Of a DNA stretch of 64,000 nucleotides, positions 42,994 through 51,089 are shown in pieces. Position numbers and translations under genes: made by a program. The first letter of the stretch is position 1. The number at the start of each line of letters is the position of its first letter. The notes under the pieces are model-generated. The model worked only from the letters and a program-made list of their open reading frames with translations. It ran no database searches and was not told the origin of the DNA. Origin of the DNA: Candidatus Eisenbacteria bacterium (GTDB taxonomy: Bacteria; Eisenbacteria; RBG-16-71-46; JACRLI01); NCBI GenBank assembly GCA_016235265.1, contig JACRLI010000023.1, positions 113,820-177,819 on the forward strand, in the 5' to 3' direction.

Positions 42994-43068
42994 GTATGAC
43001 CGCCATCATACGCGCTGCCCGCCCCGGCCTTGAGTCGGCTGTAATCCCAAGCAGTTGCGACGTTGCAA
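42994..43068 (+). promoter_or_regulatory. Crp/Fnr-type 14-bp dyad and second inverted repeat upstream of hemerythrin-nos
   Basis: TTGCGACGTTGCAA at 43055-43068 is a TTGC-N6-GCAA dyad of the exact length of Crp/Fnr/Nnr boxes (TTGNN-N4-NNCAA). Its centre lies about 80 bp before the hemerythrin ATG. A second dyad gtatga-N6-tcatac (42994-43011) lies 60 bp further upstream. The regulator gene at 40878 is an obvious candidate to bind. No -10 box was recognised downstream, so the promoter itself is undefined. Confidence 0.5.
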
Positions 43069-43142
43069 CGCCCGCGCTGATCCTGCCTCCGCGCTGACCC
43101 CCGTCATGGGGGCGGGGGCCGTTTCCCGTCACAATCGCCTCC

Positions 43143-43703
43143 ATGTCGCCTCTCCCCGATGCATCCCGCGCGCCCGGCCACACCGCTCCCGGCTTCTTCG
43201 ACCGGCTGCGCCACGACCATCGGCGGGTGCTGGAGCAGGTCGCGGAGCTGGAGGAGGAGGCGCTGGGCGGTCGCAGGCGCGCCGCACGCGCCCTTCCCAG
43301 CGACGGGGCCCTCCATCGCTTCGCCGAGATGCTCCTGCGGCAGTTCGACACCCACATGGCCGCCGAGGACGAGTTGCTGTTTCCGGCGCTGCTCGCCGTG
43401 ATGCCGGAGGCCCGCGACAGCGTGGAGCCACTCTCGGCCGACCACGTCGAACTGCGCGGCATGCTCTCGCGACTGCGGTTCCTGCTGGGCGAGGCTCCGT
43501 CGGAGCCGCGGGACGGGCAGGTGCGGGTGCTGGTGGCCGACCTGGTGGATCTGTTGCGGATCCACATCCGGAAGGAAGAGCGGGCCGTGTTCCGAGTCGC
43601 ACAGAGCGTCCTGGATCCCGCGGGGATCGAGGCGCTGGATGCGGGGCTGGCGGTCCTGGAACTGGGCACGGCGCGCCGGGACGACCCGGCGGGCCAAGAC
43701 TGA
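43143..43703 (+). CDS. Hemerythrin HHE-domain protein
   Basis: 186 residues, a four-helix bundle with a di-iron ligand pattern: His in RLRHDHRRVLEQ (about 25), HMAAEDELLFP (HxxxE near 78), DHVELRGML (about 105) and HIRKEERAVF (HxxxE near 140). Such proteins bind O2 or NO or repair iron-sulfur clusters (RIC/YtfE-like). Placed first in the nos operon and behind a Crp/Fnr-type dyad, an NO-linked role is likely. Cytosolic. The start is ATG 43143. The next gene starts 14 bp after its stop. Confidence 0.85.
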   Translation: MSPLPDASRAPGHTAPGFFDRLRHDHRRVLEQVAELEEEALGGRRRAARALPSDGALHRFAEMLLRQFDTHMAAEDELLFPALLAVMPEARDSVEPLSADHVELRGMLSRLRFLLGEAPSEPRDGQVRVLVADLVDLLRIHIRKEERAVFRVAQSVLDPAGIEALDAGLAVLELGTARRDDPAGQD

Positions 43704-43717
43704 AAGTGAGGAGCCGG

Positions 43718-44188
43718 GTGAAGGTCTGCTGGAGATGGGCGCTGCTGGCGAGCGCGCTGGCGGGTCTGGCGGCCGCCGGGTGCGGCGGTCAGAAGCAGGA
43801 GGGCACCGCGAAGGAAGCGCAGGGCGGTGGAACGCCCCCGGTTTCGAAGTACGACCGGGGCCCACGCGCGTTCGCCTCGCCCATGGACGACTCCAGGGCG
43901 GCCCAGGGAGAACAGCTGTTCCAGAAGAAGGGCTGTTCGGCGTGCCACGCGTTCGGCCGGAAGCTCAACTGCCCGGATCTGAAGGGCGTGACCGGCCGCC
44001 GCACCGCGGAGTGGATGGAGAACCAGATCCTGCACCCCGAGATCATGATCAAGGAGGATCCGATTTCCCGCCAGCTGTTCACGCAGTTTGCGCTGCAGAT
44101 GCCCAACCAGGGCCTGACGCAGGAAGAGGCCCGCGCGGTGATCGAGTTCTTCAAGAAGAAGGACCGCGAGCCCGCCGCGGCCCGCTGA
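43718..44188 (+). CDS. Monoheme cytochrome c lipoprotein of the nos cluster
   Basis: 156 residues. It has a lipoprotein signal with lipobox AAGC (Cys about 23), one heme site CSACH (about 73) and a Met candidate in LQMPNQGLTQEE. It is placed 21 bp before nosZ. Clade II nos clusters usually carry small c-type cytochromes that hand electrons to NosZ in place of the NosR route; this is the natural role. The start is GTG 43718 with GAGGAG four bases upstream. Confidence 0.88.
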   Translation: MKVCWRWALLASALAGLAAAGCGGQKQEGTAKEAQGGGTPPVSKYDRGPRAFASPMDDSRAAQGEQLFQKKGCSACHAFGRKLNCPDLKGVTGRRTAEWMENQILHPEIMIKEDPISRQLFTQFALQMPNQGLTQEEARAVIEFFKKKDREPAAAR

Positions 44189-44209
44189 CCCCCACCCGGA
44201 GGAGGAGTG

Positions 44210-46132
44210 ATGCTCAAGACCCGCTGGACCTGGTTCGCCGCTGCGGGGGCGCTGACCCTGTGGGCCGCGCTCTCGTGGATGGGCTGTTCGGGCGGCGCCA
44301 AGGGAGGCGCAGGCAACTTCGCCTCGGCCGCGCAAAAGGTGTACGTGAAGCCCGGCGAGCACGACGCCTACTACGCTTTCTTCTCGGGCGGACATTCCGG
44401 CCAGGTGTTCGTGTACGGGATGCCATCCTGCCGTCACATCACCACCATCCCGGTATTCACCCCCGAGCCGGCCAAGGGGTACGGGGTGGACGAGGAGTCG
44501 CGCGAGATGCTCAAGGGCTACACCTGGGGCGACGCGCACCACCCGGGGCTGTCCGAGACCGACGGCGACTACGACGGACGCTGGCTGTTCATCAACGACA
44601 TGCCCAACGCACGGATCGCGCGCATAGACCTGAGGGACTTCGTCACCCACGAGATCTTCGGGCCCATTCCGAACGTTTCGGCCGCGCACGCGTGTCCGTT
44701 CCCCACGCCCAACACCGAGTATGTGTTCGCGGCGTCGCGCTTCTCGGCCCCCGTGCCGGTGGGCAGCTACAGCCGCGTCGAGGATTACGGGAAGAACTTC
44801 AAGGGCATCATCGCGGGCGTGAAGGTGGATCCGAAGAGCGGCCACATGAGCCTGGGCTTCGAGATCCTCATGCCGCCCTTCGACTGGGACCTGGCCGACG
44901 CGGGCAAGGGCCCCAGCCACGGGTGGGAGTTCTTCACCTGCTACAACAGCGAGGGGGCCTTCGACTCGCTGGAGACCAAGGCCTCGCAGAACGAGATGGA
45001 CTACGTCGCCGCCGTGGACTGGCGTGCCGCGCAGAAGGCGGTGGACGAGGGCAAGGCCCGGCAGATCGGCGGCGCCCCGGTGCTGGACCCCGCCACGGTG
45101 AAGGGGATCGTCTACCTGGTGCCGGTGCCCAAGAGCCCGCACGGCGTGGACGTGGATCCCAGCGGCGAGTACATCTGCTGCGCCGGCAAGCTGCAGGCCG
45201 AGGTCAGCGTGTTCAGCTTCAAGAAGATCGCCGCGGCCATCGCGGCGGGGCAGTTTGACGGCGAGAAGGACGGCATTCCGGTCCTCAAGTACGCCGACTG
45301 CCTGGAAGCCAGGGTGCCCGTGGGCCTGGGGCCGCTGCACACCCAGTTCGACGGCAAGGGCTTCGCGTACACCTCGCTGTTCCTCGACTCCAAGATCGCC
45401 AAGTGGAAGGTGGGGCCGCCGTGGAAGGTGGTGGATGACATTGATGTCTACTACTCCATCGGCCACCTCATGGCATCCGAGGGCGACACGCGCCACCCCA
45501 CGGGCGAGTACGTGGTGGCCCTCGACAAGCTGTCCAAGGACCGCTATCTGCAGGTGGGCCCGGCGCACCCGGAGGCCGCGCAGCTGATTGACCTCCGCGG
45601 GCCGAAGATGGAGCTGCTGTACGACTTCCCGACCTACCTCGAGCCCCACTATGCGCAGATGATCCGCGCCGAGAAGGTCAAGCCGATCAAGTACTACCCC
45701 ATGGACGAGAATCACAACCCCCGCGCCATCAAGCGCCCGGAGGAGGCGCGAGTGGAGCGCAAGGGCCGCCGCGTGGACGTGTACATGGTGGCGGTGCGCT
45801 CGCACTTCACGCCGGACGTGCTGCGCGTGGTGCAGGGAGACACGGTGTACTTCCACGTCACCAACGTGGAGCAGGAGGAGGACATCGCGCACGGCTTCGG
45901 AATCCTGTTCTCGAGCAAGGACATGCAGGTCGATCCCGGCGAGACCAAGACCATGCGCTGGGTGGCCGGGAAGTCCGGCGTGACGCCCTTCTACTGCTCG
46001 AACTTCTGCAGTGCGCTGCACCAGGAGATGCAGGGCTACATCGAGGTCGCCCCGCCGGGCTCAAAGGTGAGCTCGTTGCAGCGTCCCAGCGCCCAACGCG
46101 TCAGCGAAGTGGCTGCGCTGATGCGACACTGA
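44210..46132 (+). CDS. nosZ: Nitrous-oxide reductase, clade II
   Basis: 640 residues. It reduces N2O to N2 with CuZ and CuA centres. A Sec/lipoprotein-type signal (LTLWAALSWMGCSGG) replaces the twin-arginine signal of clade I, which marks clade II. The beta-propeller part has WGDAHHPGLSETDGDYDG and NVSAAHACPFPTPNTEY with CuZ histidines, and PKSPHGVDVDPSG. The C-terminal cupredoxin has HVTNVEQEEDIAHGF and the CuA loop CSNFCSALHQEMQGY. It starts with ATG 44210 after GGAGGAG. A stem-loop follows the stop, but the operon continues. Confidence 0.97.
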   Translation: MLKTRWTWFAAAGALTLWAALSWMGCSGGAKGGAGNFASAAQKVYVKPGEHDAYYAFFSGGHSGQVFVYGMPSCRHITTIPVFTPEPAKGYGVDEESREMLKGYTWGDAHHPGLSETDGDYDGRWLFINDMPNARIARIDLRDFVTHEIFGPIPNVSAAHACPFPTPNTEYVFAASRFSAPVPVGSYSRVEDYGKNFKGIIAGVKVDPKSGHMSLGFEILMPPFDWDLADAGKGPSHGWEFFTCYNSEGAFDSLETKASQNEMDYVAAVDWRAAQKAVDEGKARQIGGAPVLDPATVKGIVYLVPVPKSPHGVDVDPSGEYICCAGKLQAEVSVFSFKKIAAAIAAGQFDGEKDGIPVLKYADCLEARVPVGLGPLHTQFDGKGFAYTSLFLDSKIAKWKVGPPWKVVDDIDVYYSIGHLMASEGDTRHPTGEYVVALDKLSKDRYLQVGPAHPEAAQLIDLRGPKMELLYDFPTYLEPHYAQMIRAEKVKPIKYYPMDENHNPRAIKRPEEARVERKGRRVDVYMVAVRSHFTPDVLRVVQGDTVYFHVTNVEQEEDIAHGFGILFSSKDMQVDPGETKTMRWVAGKSGVTPFYCSNFCSALHQEMQGYIEVAPPGSKVSSLQRPSAQRVSEVAALMRH

Positions 46133-46139
46133 GGCCTTC

Positions 46140-46169
46140 GGGCCCGCCGGACCCGGTGCCGGCGGGCCC
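46140..46169 (+). terminator. Intra-operon hairpin after nosZ
   Basis: Perfect 11-bp stem gggcccgccgg (46140-46150) / ccggcgggccc (46159-46169), loop of 8, 8 bp after nosZ and 75 bp before the next gene. No T run. It could protect the nosZ mRNA 3' end or lower expression of the downstream maturation genes relative to nosZ. Confidence 0.55.
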
Positions 46170-46244
46170 TTCGCCCGAAGTCGGGGGCCGGCGCGGCGGC
46201 CGGCACAGCGCCGGGAACACGGGTCGCGTGACCAGGAGAACACC

Positions 46245-46853
46245 TTGAGTTACCTCACGGGGACATTCGCGGGAAACCAGCGGCGATGGATCTGGCTGGC
46301 GGCGCTGGTGCTGCTGCCGGTCTTCTTCCTGCCGGTGCTTCCCATCTGGATCATGAAGCTGTGGGCGCCGCAGTACCGCGAGGGACTGCAGCTGACCATC
46401 TTCGCCAACGACATTCGCGGCGACCTGCAGAGCATCAACACGCTCAACCACTACGTGGGGATGAAGGCCATCTCGGCGGCCGATTTCGCCGAGTTCCGCT
46501 ACCTGCCGCAGGCGCTCACGCTCTTCGGGCTGATGGCACTGGTCGCGGCGCTGGTGAACCGGCGATGGGTGGCGCTCCTGGGCTGGCTGGCGTTCACCGG
46601 CTTCTCCGCCTACATGTTCTTCGACTTCGCGCGCTGGCTGTACCACTACGGTCACGACCTCAATCCACACGCCCCGATCAAGCTGCCCATCTTCACGCCG
46701 CCACTGATCGGGATCAGGCACATGGCCAATTTCCGGGTGCTGAGCGTTCCGGGCCCCGGCACGCTGCTGCTCGGCCTGGCGTGGCTCCTGGGGCCGGTGG
46801 TGGTGCTGCTGGAGCGGCGCGCCGCGCGCCGGGCCGGGGGTCCGCGCGGGTGA
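46245..46853 (+). CDS. Nos-cluster membrane protein (unknown accessory)
   Basis: 202 residues with four hydrophobic helices (IWLAALVLLPVFFLPVLPIW; LTLFGLMALVAALV; VALLGWLAFTGFSAYMFFDF; LLLGLAWLLGPVVVLL). It includes the stretch LQSINTLNHYVGMKAI typical of a membrane protein that follows nosZ in clade II clusters. Its role is unknown; it occupies the place of the NosB-type gene. The start is TTG 46245 with AGGAG six bases upstream. Its TGA overlaps the nosD GTG (GTGA). Confidence 0.75.
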   Translation: MSYLTGTFAGNQRRWIWLAALVLLPVFFLPVLPIWIMKLWAPQYREGLQLTIFANDIRGDLQSINTLNHYVGMKAISAADFAEFRYLPQALTLFGLMALVAALVNRRWVALLGWLAFTGFSAYMFFDFARWLYHYGHDLNPHAPIKLPIFTPPLIGIRHMANFRVLSVPGPGTLLLGLAWLLGPVVVLLERRAARRAGGPRG

Positions 46854-48268
46854 GGAAGACGGTGCGGCTGCCCACCCCGTCCGCCCGCGTGCTCGGCGCC
46901 GTGGCGCTCACCACGCTGATGTGCGCCCTGGCGGGCGGCGGGGCGCGGGCAGCCGTGCGGCGCGCGGAGGCGGCCCCCGGCGCGGCCCGGGCGGCGATCT
47001 CCGCGTCCGCGCCCGGGGACACCGTGGTGCTGGCGCGCGGCGCGCATGCCGGCCCGCTCGACGTGCGCATTCCCCTGACGCTGCGGGGCGAGCCGGGGGC
47101 GGTGGTGGACGGCGGCGGCCGGGGCACGGTGATCGTGGTGGCCGCCACGGACGTGCGGCTGGAGGATTTCGAAATCCGGGGCAGCGGCCGCAGGGTCATC
47201 ACCATTGATGCCGGCGTGCACCTGCTCCGTTGCTCCGGGACCCGCCTGCGCCGCATGGTGGTGCGCGACGTGCTCTACGGGATCTACGGCGAGCGGGTGA
47301 AGGACGCGCTCATCACCGGGTGCCGCGTGACCGGGCGCGTCGCGCCGCTGGACGAGTCGGGGGAGGGCAACGGCATCCACCTGTGGTACAGCTCCGGCAT
47401 CCGCATCGAGGGCTGCGCGGTGGAGCGGTTCCTCGACGCGATCTACCTCTCGTTCACCAGCGACGTCGTGGTGGAGGACAACCGGCTGCAGTTCTGCGGT
47501 CGCTACGGCCTGCACACCATGTACTGTCAGGAGAACCGCCTCCACGGCAACCTGTTCGCCCGCAACGTCGCGGGCTGCGCGATCATGTTCTCCAACCACC
47601 TCCAGGTCTCGGACAACGACTTCCTCCACAATCGGGGCCCGCGCACCTACGGCCTGCTGCTGCGCGACTGCTCCAACGGGACCTTCGAGCGGAACCGCCT
47701 GGTGGACAACACCATCGCGGTCTTCATGGACAACTCCAACCGCAACCGCTTCCGCGGCAACCTGCTCGCCGACAACGGCTGGGGGCTGCTGCTGTACTCT
47801 TCGTGCGCGGAGAACAAGTTCTGGCAGAACAACTTCATCCACGACGACTACCCGGTGGCCCTGGACATGCGCACCACCGACAACGCCTTCGACGACGGCC
47901 GCGCCGGGAACTACTGGAGCGACAACGCGCCCTACGACCTCGATGCCGACGGCGTGAGCGACGTGCCGTACGCGCCGGTCACCGCGTTCGCGTTCCTTTC
48001 GAAGCAGTTCCCGGACCTCGCGGTGCTCTCCAAGAGCCCCGCGGTGGCGGCGCTGGGAGTGGCCGAGCGGGTGTTCCCGGCGTTGCGCCCCAGCGAGGCC
48101 CTGGACCGCTTCCCGTCGGTGCGCGCGGTGGTCGCCACGGGGCAGGCCGCGGACCACCGGCGCGCGGCCCCGGAGCGCCCGCGGCCGGCGTGGGCCGCGG
48201 CGGCGCTGTTCGCCGGCATTCTGGGGGCGGGGCTGGCGGGTGCCTGGAGGGCCGCGCCGTGGCGATGA
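46850..48268 (+). CDS. nosD: Periplasmic copper-maturation protein NosD
   Basis: 472 residues. A signal peptide (RVLGAVALTTLMCALAGGGA) precedes a right-handed parallel beta-helix with repeated N-R-L and N-x-F rungs (NRLQFCGRYGLHTMYCQ, DNDFLHNRG, ENKFWQNNFIHDDY). The end GNYWSDNAPYDLDADGVSD is typical of NosD. A C-terminal hydrophobic helix (AALFAGILGAGLAGAW) may anchor it. NosD works with the NosFY ABC transporter to build CuZ. It starts with GTG 46850 in overlap with the previous stop, and ends overlapping nosF by 4 bp. Confidence 0.93.
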   Translation: MRKTVRLPTPSARVLGAVALTTLMCALAGGGARAAVRRAEAAPGAARAAISASAPGDTVVLARGAHAGPLDVRIPLTLRGEPGAVVDGGGRGTVIVVAATDVRLEDFEIRGSGRRVITIDAGVHLLRCSGTRLRRMVVRDVLYGIYGERVKDALITGCRVTGRVAPLDESGEGNGIHLWYSSGIRIEGCAVERFLDAIYLSFTSDVVVEDNRLQFCGRYGLHTMYCQENRLHGNLFARNVAGCAIMFSNHLQVSDNDFLHNRGPRTYGLLLRDCSNGTFERNRLVDNTIAVFMDNSNRNRFRGNLLADNGWGLLLYSSCAENKFWQNNFIHDDYPVALDMRTTDNAFDDGRAGNYWSDNAPYDLDADGVSDVPYAPVTAFAFLSKQFPDLAVLSKSPAVAALGVAERVFPALRPSEALDRFPSVRAVVATGQAADHRRAAPERPRPAWAAAALFAGILGAGLAGAWRAAPWR

Positions 48269-49176
48269 TCCGCGTGGAGCGGCTGAGCAAGAGCTACGGG
48301 CCGGTGCGCGCGGTGCGCGAGCTGTCCTTCGAGGTCGCGCCGGGGGAGACGTTCGCGCTCATCGGCCCCAACGGCGCGGGCAAGACCACCACGCTCAAGA
48401 TTTTGCTGGGGCTGGTGCGCCCGGATGCGGGAACGGTGGAAGTGGGCTCGCCCGGGCTGGCGCCCATGGATCCCCGGGCGCGGGCGAACGTGGGCTACGT
48501 GCCGCAGAAATCCGAGTTCCCCCCGGGACGCACCGTGGCCGAGGTGCTGCGCTTCTTCGCGGACCTGCGCGGGCTCGGCCCCGGGGATGTGGGCCGCGCG
48601 CTCGACCGCGTGGGCCTGGGCTCGCACGCCTCGCGCCGCGCCGTGGAGCTCTCCGGCGGCTACGTGCAGCGACTGGCGCTGGCACAGGCCCTGCTGGGCG
48701 ATCCCGCGCTGCTGGTGCTGGACGAGCCCACCGCGAGCCTGGATCCCGAGGCCACCTGGGAATTCCGCACGCTGGTGGAGAACCTGCAGCGAGATGGCAA
48801 GACCGTGCTGCTGTGCTCGCACTTCCTGGCCGAGGTGGAGCGGGTGGCCGATCGGGTCCTGATCCTCGTGGATGGCCGCGCCGCCGGCCTGGAGCGCCTG
48901 GAAGACCTCCGGAGGCGCCAGGCGGGCGCGACGCGCCTGCAGGTGGACGTGGACGGGGCGCCCGACGCCGCGCGCGCCGTCCTCGCCGCCGCGGGCACGC
49001 GCGTGGAGGTCCTCGATCGCGGGCGGCTGGTGCTCGACCCGCCCGGCGGGCGGCACCTCGAGGCCCTGGAGACCCTGCGCGCCTCGGGCGTGGCGGTGCG
49101 CTCCTTCGAGTTGCTGCGGCCCACGCTGGAGGAGCTCTTCCTCGCCGTGGTGCGCGGGGGACGCCGCGATGACTGA
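48265..49176 (+). CDS. nosF: ABC transporter ATP-binding protein NosF
   Basis: 303 residues. Walker A is GPNGAGKTTTLK (about 39), the signature ELSGGYVQRLALAQALL (about 131), Walker B ALLVLDEPTASLDPE (about 152), and the switch His in LLCSHFLAEV. The C-terminal ~80 residues are a regulatory extension. NosF pairs with NosY to supply sulfur or energy for CuZ assembly in the periplasm. It overlaps nosD (ATGA) and nosL (8 bp). Confidence 0.93.
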   Translation: MIRVERLSKSYGPVRAVRELSFEVAPGETFALIGPNGAGKTTTLKILLGLVRPDAGTVEVGSPGLAPMDPRARANVGYVPQKSEFPPGRTVAEVLRFFADLRGLGPGDVGRALDRVGLGSHASRRAVELSGGYVQRLALAQALLGDPALLVLDEPTASLDPEATWEFRTLVENLQRDGKTVLLCSHFLAEVERVADRVLILVDGRAAGLERLEDLRRRQAGATRLQVDVDGAPDAARAVLAAAGTRVEVLDRGRLVLDPPGGRHLEALETLRASGVAVRSFELLRPTLEELFLAVVRGGRRDD

Positions 49177-49705
49177 CCGGGTCCGGGATTCCCGGCGTGG
49201 CGCGCGGCCGGGCCGCACGGGGATTCCGCGCATCCGGGTGGCGCGCTGTGCGGCGCTGCTCCTGGCCTGCGGCATCGCATTCCCGCTGGCCGGCTGCGGG
49301 TCCCGGCCTGCCGGCCCGCGCCCCATCGCGCGCGGCACCCCGTGCGCGGCGTGCGGCATGGAGATCCAGGACCTGCGGCTGGCGTGCGAGCGCATCCAGG
49401 ACGGCGAGGTTCGCTGCTACGACGCCATCGAGTGCCTGGTGCGGGAGGAGCGCCAGCTGGCCGCCGCGCCGGGATCCGGCAGGGCGCCGGGCGCGATCCG
49501 CCACTACCTGCCCGACTACGACCAGTCCGCGCTTCACGCCGCCGACTCGATGTGGGTGGTCCAGGGTCACTTTCCGACCCCGATGGGCGGCGGCTTGGCC
49601 GCGTTCCTGGACCGGCGCGCCGCGGAGGATCTGGCCGCGCAGACCGGTGGCCGCGTGCAGGCCTGGCCGCAGTTCCTCGCGGCGGCCCCGGGAGGCGCGC
49701 CGTGA
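49169..49705 (+). CDS. nosL: Copper chaperone lipoprotein NosL
   Basis: 178 residues. It has a lipoprotein signal with lipobox LAGC (Cys about 42) followed by TPCAACGMEIQDLRLAC, the CxxCGM copper site of NosL. GHFPTPMGGGLAAF and AAEDLAAQTGGRVQAW match the C-terminal NosL pattern. It delivers Cu(I) to apo-NosZ/NosD in the periplasm. It starts inside the end of nosF and ends overlapping the next gene (GTGA). Confidence 0.9.
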   Translation: MTDRVRDSRRGARPGRTGIPRIRVARCAALLLACGIAFPLAGCGSRPAGPRPIARGTPCAACGMEIQDLRLACERIQDGEVRCYDAIECLVREERQLAAAPGSGRAPGAIRHYLPDYDQSALHAADSMWVVQGHFPTPMGGGLAAFLDRRAAEDLAAQTGGRVQAWPQFLAAAPGGAP

Positions 49706-50115
49706 GGCGGTCGTACGCGCTGCTGGCGGGCCTGGTGCTGGCCGCGGCCCTGGGGACGGCATGGTGGGTGCGCGTGCCGCATCCCGCGGCCCGGGCGGTG
49801 GAGGCGCGCACGGCTCCCCCCGTGGCCCGGCTGGATCTCGAGATCCGCGACGGCTCGGTCACGCCATCCATGTCCGCGGTGCCCAAGGGCAGCCGCGTGC
49901 TGCTGCGCGTGGTCAACCGCGGTCGCAGCTCGGTGCGCCTCGCGCTGGCCGGATACGAAAGCCTGATCGGTCCGCTGGACCTGGCGCCCGGGGGCGCATG
50001 GAGCGGGGAATTCCCGGCGGACCTTCCCGGGGAGGACTTCGCGTGGCAGGTGGACGGCCGGCCCGCCGGGCGGTTGCGGGTCACGGGCTCGCACCTGGTG
50101 GAGGGTCACCGATGA
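49702..50115 (+). CDS. Small exported cupredoxin-like protein of the nos cluster
   Basis: 137 residues. It has an N-terminal helix (YALLAGLVLAAALGTAWWV), signal or anchor, then a beta-rich domain (SVTPSMSAVPKGSRVLLRVVNRGRS split over two strands) with the outline of a cupredoxin-like fold, but without the Cys/His/Met copper set. It may therefore be structural or bind copper in another way. It overlaps nosL and nosY by 4 bp each, so it is a true operon member. I know no name for it. Confidence 0.65.
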   Translation: MRRSYALLAGLVLAAALGTAWWVRVPHPAARAVEARTAPPVARLDLEIRDGSVTPSMSAVPKGSRVLLRVVNRGRSSVRLALAGYESLIGPLDLAPGGAWSGEFPADLPGEDFAWQVDGRPAGRLRVTGSHLVEGHR

Positions 50116-50963
50116 GCGGGAGCCTCCAGGGCCGGGAGGGCCTGCGTCGCGTGAGGGTGGTGGCCCGCGAGGAGTTCCGGCGCGCGCTCGAGACCCGCTG
50201 GCTGTTCGCCTTCGCCGCGCTGTTCGCGCTGTTCGTGCTGGGCCTGAGCTTCTTCGGCCTGGCGCAGGGCCGCGAGGTGGGCTTCCAGGGCTTCGCCCGG
50301 GTCACGCTGAGCCTGCTCAACCTGGTGCTCCTGGTGGTGCCGCTGACCGGGCTGATGCTGGGCACGATGAGCGTGGCGGGCAGCGGCGAGTCGCTGGCGC
50401 TGCTGCTGGCCCAGCCGGTGTCACGCGGGGAAGTGCTGGCAGGCAAGTTCCTGGGGCTCTCCGCGGCGCTGAGCGCGGCGCAGGCGCTGGGCTTCGGCGG
50501 CGGCGGGCTGGTGGTGGCCCTGAATGCCGGGTGGGACCAGGCCGCCGGATTCCTGGTGCTGTGCGGCCTCTCGCAATTGCTGGGCTGGCTCACCGTGGCG
50601 GCGGCGCTGTGCATCGGGGCGCTGTGGCCGGACCGCTTCAAGGCGATGTCGGCGGCGCTGCTGCTGTGGCTGCTGATGGCGGTGGCCTACGATCTGGCGG
50701 TGCTCGGGGCCACCGCCATGCTGCGGGGCCTGCCGCTGCAGTCGGTGTTGTTTCCGGCGCTGCTGCTGAACCCCGTGGACCTCGCCCGCGTGCTGACCAC
50801 GCTGGCGGTGGGATCCGGCGCGCTGTTCGGCCCCACCTCGGCGGTGCTGGTGAAGATGTTCGGAGGCGCGGGTGGCGTCGCCCTGGGCCTCACGGTGCTG
50901 GTGCTGGAGACCGCGCTGCCGCTGTGGGTGGCCGCGTGGGTGTTCCGCCGCCGGGACTGGTAG
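50112..50963 (+). CDS. nosY: ABC transporter permease NosY
   Basis: 283 residues with six hydrophobic helices (LFAFAALFALFVLGLSFFGL, LLNLVLLVVPLTGLMLGTMS, LLGWLTVAAALCIGALW and others). The loop ESLALLLAQPVSRGEVLAGK matches ABC-2 type permeases of the NosY family. It forms the transporter with NosF. It is last in the nos operon; no terminator is obvious in the 126 bp before the next convergent gene. Confidence 0.92.
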   Translation: MSGSLQGREGLRRVRVVAREEFRRALETRWLFAFAALFALFVLGLSFFGLAQGREVGFQGFARVTLSLLNLVLLVVPLTGLMLGTMSVAGSGESLALLLAQPVSRGEVLAGKFLGLSAALSAAQALGFGGGGLVVALNAGWDQAAGFLVLCGLSQLLGWLTVAAALCIGALWPDRFKAMSAALLLWLLMAVAYDLAVLGATAMLRGLPLQSVLFPALLLNPVDLARVLTTLAVGSGALFGPTSAVLVKMFGGAGGVALGLTVLVLETALPLWVAAWVFRRRDW

Positions 50964-51024
50964 GGCGCCGCCCGGCCTGGCCGGGGCACGTGCGCCATGC
51001 CGGCACCGGCGATCTGGGCGGCGC

Positions 51025-51085
51025 CGGACGCACGGCGCGGTCGCGCGGTCGGGACGCGCGGCTCGGACGCACGGCGCGGTCGCGC
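51025..51085. repeat. Two 22-bp direct repeats 39 bp apart
   Basis: The sequence cggacgcacggcgcggtcgc plus gc occurs at 51025-51046 and 51064-51085, between the convergent nosY and glycogen-debranching genes. The bases between are similar, so this is two copies of a 39-bp unit. Probably a small tandem duplication; no function seen. Confidence 0.7.
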
Positions 51086-51089
51086 TCCA

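Noticed and set aside
41402-46021. Minus-strand frame of 1539 codons opposite nosZ and neighbours
   Set aside because: It spans four well-supported genes on the other strand or frame; pure GC-rich shadow.
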